A stretch of 64,000 bases of DNA, taken from contig JAFMSR010000017.1 of the NCBI GenBank assembly GCA_022818135.1, forward strand, positions 7,297,533-7,361,532, read 5' to 3'. The notes under the pieces were generated by a model, which worked only from the letters and a program-made list of their open reading frames with translations, had not been told where the DNA came from and searched no databases. The position numbers and the translations under genes were made by a program. This document shows, one piece after another, positions 60,015-64,000 of this stretch. Origin of the DNA: Saxidomus purpurata (taxonomy: Eukaryota; Mollusca; Bivalvia; Venerida; Veneridae). Positions within the stretch are counted from its first letter, which is position 1. Each line of letters opens with the position of its first letter.

Positions 60015-63000
60015 CACACGGCACACACACACAATCATGTACACACACACACATACACTACCAACACACACTAGCATACAAAGCAAACACACGAGGACAA
60101 AACGAACAATTAAAGGAACACAGTGGGGCACCGCCTTGGAACGGTCAGTGGCAAAAACACCACTGGGGAGCTTAAACCGGTTTATGGTGCGCACCCAACC
60201 TCACTCTTACCCCCACCATGTTCCAAAGTCACAGGACAGTGTAAATAAAAGTAATCCCTGCTAAGCCCTTTTTAGGATTGTTTTATTGAATAAAGTTTAA
60301 GTTCGGTTCTGCCATTTTAGAGAGCAAGTAAATAAAGTACCTAGTATATTTATTATGTAAGTAGTGCATCCGATTGTCAAAAATGCGCTAAGTAAAGGCT
60401 CGTTATGAAATGAAAACTAGAAGACAGCATTGTATTATTATTTTTCAAAAAGTGTATTCGTGTTTTTTTGGTTTTTTTTTGTACATGTAATGCGAATATT
60501 TCGAACAAAGGATTGGCAACTGTGCAAAGCATCTTTCTCCCACATTCAATAACACAGGGAAATATCACTCTTATTTGACTCGACACAAAATTAAGGGGCG
60601 ACTACTTCGTAACATTATGTCAAACATACATAACTACATTATCCCATTATCTTAATGATGTTTTTTTAAAAATCGTAAAGTTTCATATACATTTGTATAA
60701 CTACATCTAACTAACATTTTAGTGGAGGCTTATTGTCAAGATTTTGAGTAATGGTGTGGACATAATTAACAAGACAGACTGAATATCTATTTCGTTCAGA
60801 AACAAAAATCAAGGAAAGAAGTAGAAAAAACAATGGGGCAACAGGTCACTGCAACTTTATCGCCAAGATGGTCAATGTAAAATATAAATACAAAATGTAG
60901 GTATTTGAGTGAACATATTGCTGCATACTTGCATTAAACATGATATCCCCTCTGGTTGTAGATAAAGATCATTGACTTGGACTCACTAAATTTCTCATTG
61001 ATCGAGGGTTGGTCATAGACTGCAACGGTGCTACCGTCCTGATTCTCTGTGTGGGACAGACGGCAAGCTCTTCCAAAGGATGTGGGTCTTTTACTGGTTT
61101 TAAGGAAGTATTTGTTGTTACGTAAGTAAAATGGCTTTAAAAACTTTTAAAAACTAATAACAACACTTACATCAAATGAATCCCAGATGTCAATGGATCC
61201 ACACTTGACAGATTCGGTTGTAGCTTCAACATCTGTATGTAGGTTTAAAAGTCCTGAGAAAGATACCAGATTGCTATTTTTGTCGGGGATTATTTCATCT
61301 AATTGGCAGAAGTCCATGACTGGACTTTTTTCTGGATAAAAACAAAGGAAGCAATATATATTAGCAAATTTCAGCAGCCGACTCCCACTTTTATATTTGA
61401 AAAAGAAAACTGTATTTTGGGTTGGTCGTTTTGTTTCACAGGCTTCTTTTAATTCGTCTGACACACCGCTAACATCACATGTACTGTACGTATTTAAGTC
61501 CGTATAACAACGTGTCTTTTCTAGTATTCTTTTGTCTGGCGGAAGCGATATCAAAGGACACTCGCTCAAAACAAATTTGTTCCTTTCCTCAAATGATTCA
61601 AAACTCTTGAAAACTATATCAGCCCAAGGTGTGTACGTATCCCATATGACGAAATCTTGCACTCCATGGCACATCGCACATTGTCGATTTTTATACACCT
61701 TTTCTGCTGATTTATCAGAAACCATAACGAAATCTTTTAGTTCGAATGGCCGCTTGCAAGCTGGAAACGTCTCGTCTGTGTGGTTATCTGGACAGGAGTC
61801 TATCACATGAAACCATAAGTCAAAGTATGGACGATATTGAAGTTTCCTTTCAGTATTGAATAATTGGCTAACCTCTACACATGGGTATTTTGGTTCACTG
61901 AAGTTTTTCTGTGGTACATCTGGGCAACAGTTTCCGACCATGTAACAATCACTAGCACACGAACATTGCTGAGAGCATGACCCAATCTGGCTACCATTTA
62001 TAGTCTGAAAGCGTAGAATATTATTAAATTGATATAAAGGTAAATTCTCCTATCCAGTACGCATAATAGCAGTTACGATATATGTGCTATGAATTATCGT
62101 CGTTTCAGACTTTGCTTATAACCAGCTGCCCTGTTGTCAATATTAGGAAACAGTAAAGACATTTTATCCAGTTTGCTGAGAATGCGTATTTGATTACTTT
62201 TTTGTTATCGGGTAAAGTATCTTCCATATTCGTCGGAAATATGATGCGCCCAACTCACCGTACTTGATCAAGATGGTTTGCCCATAGAAATTGCGACCAT
62301 GATGTACGATGGTTATATAAAACTGTTCGAGCTATAAAAACTACACGAGTAAGAAAGCAAACTGTGCATTATTTGGAAAATTCAGCATTTTAAATGCCAT
62401 TGACTGATTACCGCCTGTACATCATATCACGAATTTTGGCCACTGAATAACCATAACTCTTTGACAATCAGAATGGTTACCCATGCCATATTTCCTATAC
62501 ATAACGCAAATATACATCCTAGCCTGGTATGGAATTATTGGATAAGAGATATCCGAGCCGCAGACATTGCTAATTTGATGAAATTGGGGCATATTGACTT
62601 ATTATAGAACTAAAGATTGGCGGACAATTGTATTAACGCCTGTGAAGTTAGAGCGCTGATAGTATCAATTTAGTGACACTTCTGGCAGTTCAAACGTAGA
62701 CGTTCTGCAGTTTCTTTCGGCAGTTCAGCACTAAGTCAGAACAGCAATGCGTCAAAATAGCAATGAGTCATAATAACAATGAATCATAACAGCAATGAGT
62801 CAGGACAGCAATGCGTCAAAATAGCATTGAGTCATAATAACAATGAGTCATAACAGCAATGAGTAAGGATCTTCATGTGCATTTTAAGTTTTTCTGTCGT
62901 GTCTTAGAATAATCCCAAAGGTTTATAGGACAAAATGGATTTCAATGATCTGGATAATATACTCATATAGACTCTACATTATTTGTCATTATCTTTCGTA

Positions 63001-63172
63001 TGAGAAGGTGAGCAGAGAAATTCGAAACCAATAAAGTTACCTTGGTAGGTATGGCACTGCACTTTCTGCTGTTTGGGTACATCGATGCGATATCGGGAAT
63101 AGTTCCATTAATAAGCAAACTATTTGTAGACTTGGCAATACAGAAGAACAGAACAGCTGTGATATACTCCAT
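58861..63172 (-). CDS. Tandem paralogue 3: somatomedin-B-like Cys-rich surface protein with two lost cysteines
   Basis: Exons 63172-63041, 62004-61171 and 59592-58861, all phase 0, give 565 residues. It is very close to paralogue 2 throughout. Two cysteines kept in copies 1 and 2 are changed: the CC of the somatomedin-B-like cluster becomes CS (codon TCT, near 61970), and a later Cys becomes Trp (DTYTPWADI, near 61624). CYLC also reads CFLC. If these cysteines pair, the fold or partner may differ. The tail is WPFFATLSLLIRSFLKKVLM, with more basic residues than in copy 2. The frame is intact. The intron before exon 3 holds a LINE fragment absent from copy 2. Confidence 0.8.
59879..60255 (+). 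mobile_element. LINE ORF1 fragment inserted in an intron of paralogue 3
   Basis: The block is nearly identical to about 45321-45670 of the LINE ORF1 relic, including the (CA)n tract and the ACCCCCACCATGTTCCAAAG-type end, then adds about 30 bases (CACAGGACAGTG...). In paralogue 2 the flanks are contiguous (ACCATTAAGCCCTTTTTAGG), so the insertion postdates the gene duplication. Confidence 0.85.
62735..62865 (+). repeat. Expanded tandem repeat in the first intron of paralogue 3
   Basis: A higher-order repeat of AACAGCAATGCGTCA, AATAGCAATGAGTCAT and AATAACAATGAGTCAT units, longer than the matching tract at 51755. Confidence 0.75.
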
Positions 63173-63596
63173 TGTCTAAAATACAATAGATAGAAATACA
63201 TAGATTTTAATTTAAAACTTTAACGCATTTTTATACTTTTACAAAAGCTAAGGTATTTAACGGATCTGAGCACGTGTGCTCAGCGGATCTGAGCACGTGT
63301 GCTCAGGAAAAGGTATTGGGTCGATCTGTGACAAGGAATAACTCCGTTTACACTAATAGATATATTCTCGAAACATAGATTATGTGTTCAATGAACGTAA
63401 AATGATAAATAAATACAATTTCAAAGAAGAACCTATGTCGAAAATGCCTAATTTTACCACAATTAATAAATGTAGAGGCCTTCTATAATAAATCGCATCC
63501 ACCCATTAATTGTACAACAACTGTACATAGATTATTGAACGGTTTGCGATACTGCAGCATATTTTAAACCGCTGATTCTATCAATAATATAATGTT

Positions 63597-63729
63597 ATTA
63601 ATCAAGTGATTTCATATTGGCCTTGTTATATGTCCGAGGGTGGTCGTATTGGCCGAAGGCCGAAGGCAGAGGGCCAATATGACAGCCCGAGGACAAATAA
63701 CAAGGCCAATATGAAATCACTTGATTAAT
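63597..63729. repeat. Foldback hairpin element 4
   Basis: Arms ATTAATCAAGTGATTTCATA... (63597-63653) and its reverse complement (63672-63729) pair over about 57 bases. The loop is rich in GGCCGAAGGC/GGCAGAGGGCC. Confidence 0.85.
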
Positions 63730-63789
63730 GATAATTTCATTATTCAACTTTACAATATTGGCTAAAAAAACAAGAATAAAGTGAATGTA

Positions 63790-63926
63790 ACATGTTCATG
63801 AGTTGTGGATAAGGAAATTATACCAGAGGGTTGAGATATTTCCAAAAACAAGGCTCTGCCGAGGTTTTTTTTGACGTATCTCAACCCGATTGTGGGATTT
63901 CCTTCTCCACAACTCGGTGGACATGG
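63790..63926. repeat. Foldback hairpin element 5
   Basis: Arms from CATGTTCATGAGTTGTGG inward to GGTTGAGATAT pair, with small bulges, with ATATCTCAACC-like (ACGTATCTCAACC) out to CCACAACTC...CATG. The loop contains GGCTCTGCCGAG, identical to the loop core of hairpin 1. Confidence 0.8.
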
Positions 63927-64000
63927 TAGATTTATTTTCTCACCGTTTAAATCGCATTTTCACACAAGAAAGGAGAAATAAGTGCAAGTACAGGATGGGG

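Overview
The window is eukaryotic and looks like part of a marine bivalve mollusc genome. It is AT-rich and intron-bearing, and the genes occupy little of it. It carries repeats typical of molluscs: elements that open with AAGAGGGCCATGATGGCCCT-like palindromes and close with AGCTCACC...GGTGAGCT, tRNA-derived SINEs, many TTAA-flanked MITEs and long foldback hairpins. All convincing host genes are on the minus strand, and their exons were assembled by matching splice sites and reading phase.

Region 1 (about 6.9-21.2 kb, possibly from 26.4 kb) is one large innate-immune type gene. At least seven exons fit together by phase. In order they encode a DZIP3-type HEPN domain with an intact R-x4-H motif, a CARD-like death fold, a short DEK_C-like helical segment, a SAM-like domain, a Schlafen/AlbA_2 domain, a SAMD9-type P-loop NTPase, a helical TPR-like region, an OB-fold-like C terminus and a very basic tail. 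This amounts to a SAMD9-like STAND protein with a second predicted RNase at its N terminus. The copy has two lesions: an in-frame UAG between the AlbA_2 and NTPase parts, and a one-base deficit in the sixth exon. It is a decaying gene, a recoded gene, or a gene with assembly errors.

Region 2 (about 30.2-63.2 kb) holds three tandem, intact, three-exon paralogues of 563, 565 and 565 residues. Each has a signal peptide, a somatomedin-B-like Cys cluster, a long Cys-rich ectodomain resembling those of molluscan adhesion-type GPCRs, and a C-terminal hydrophobic tail in place of a seven-helix domain. They may be surface-anchored ectodomain proteins without 7TM. Copies 2 and 3 are very similar. Copy 1 is more diverged and its introns carry extra transposons. 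Their flanks are duplicated too, including a Ty3/gypsy relic upstream of copies 1 and 2.

The rest is repeat-derived or featureless. Because the duplicated segments supply empty sites, several transposon insertions can be dated relative to the duplications and their target-site duplications read directly: TTAA for two MITE families, none for the Helitron-like element. A separate hAT-like MITE shows an 8-bp duplication in its own flanks. No standard tRNA, rRNA or CRISPR array was found. All domain names are from reading the sequence; no search was run.
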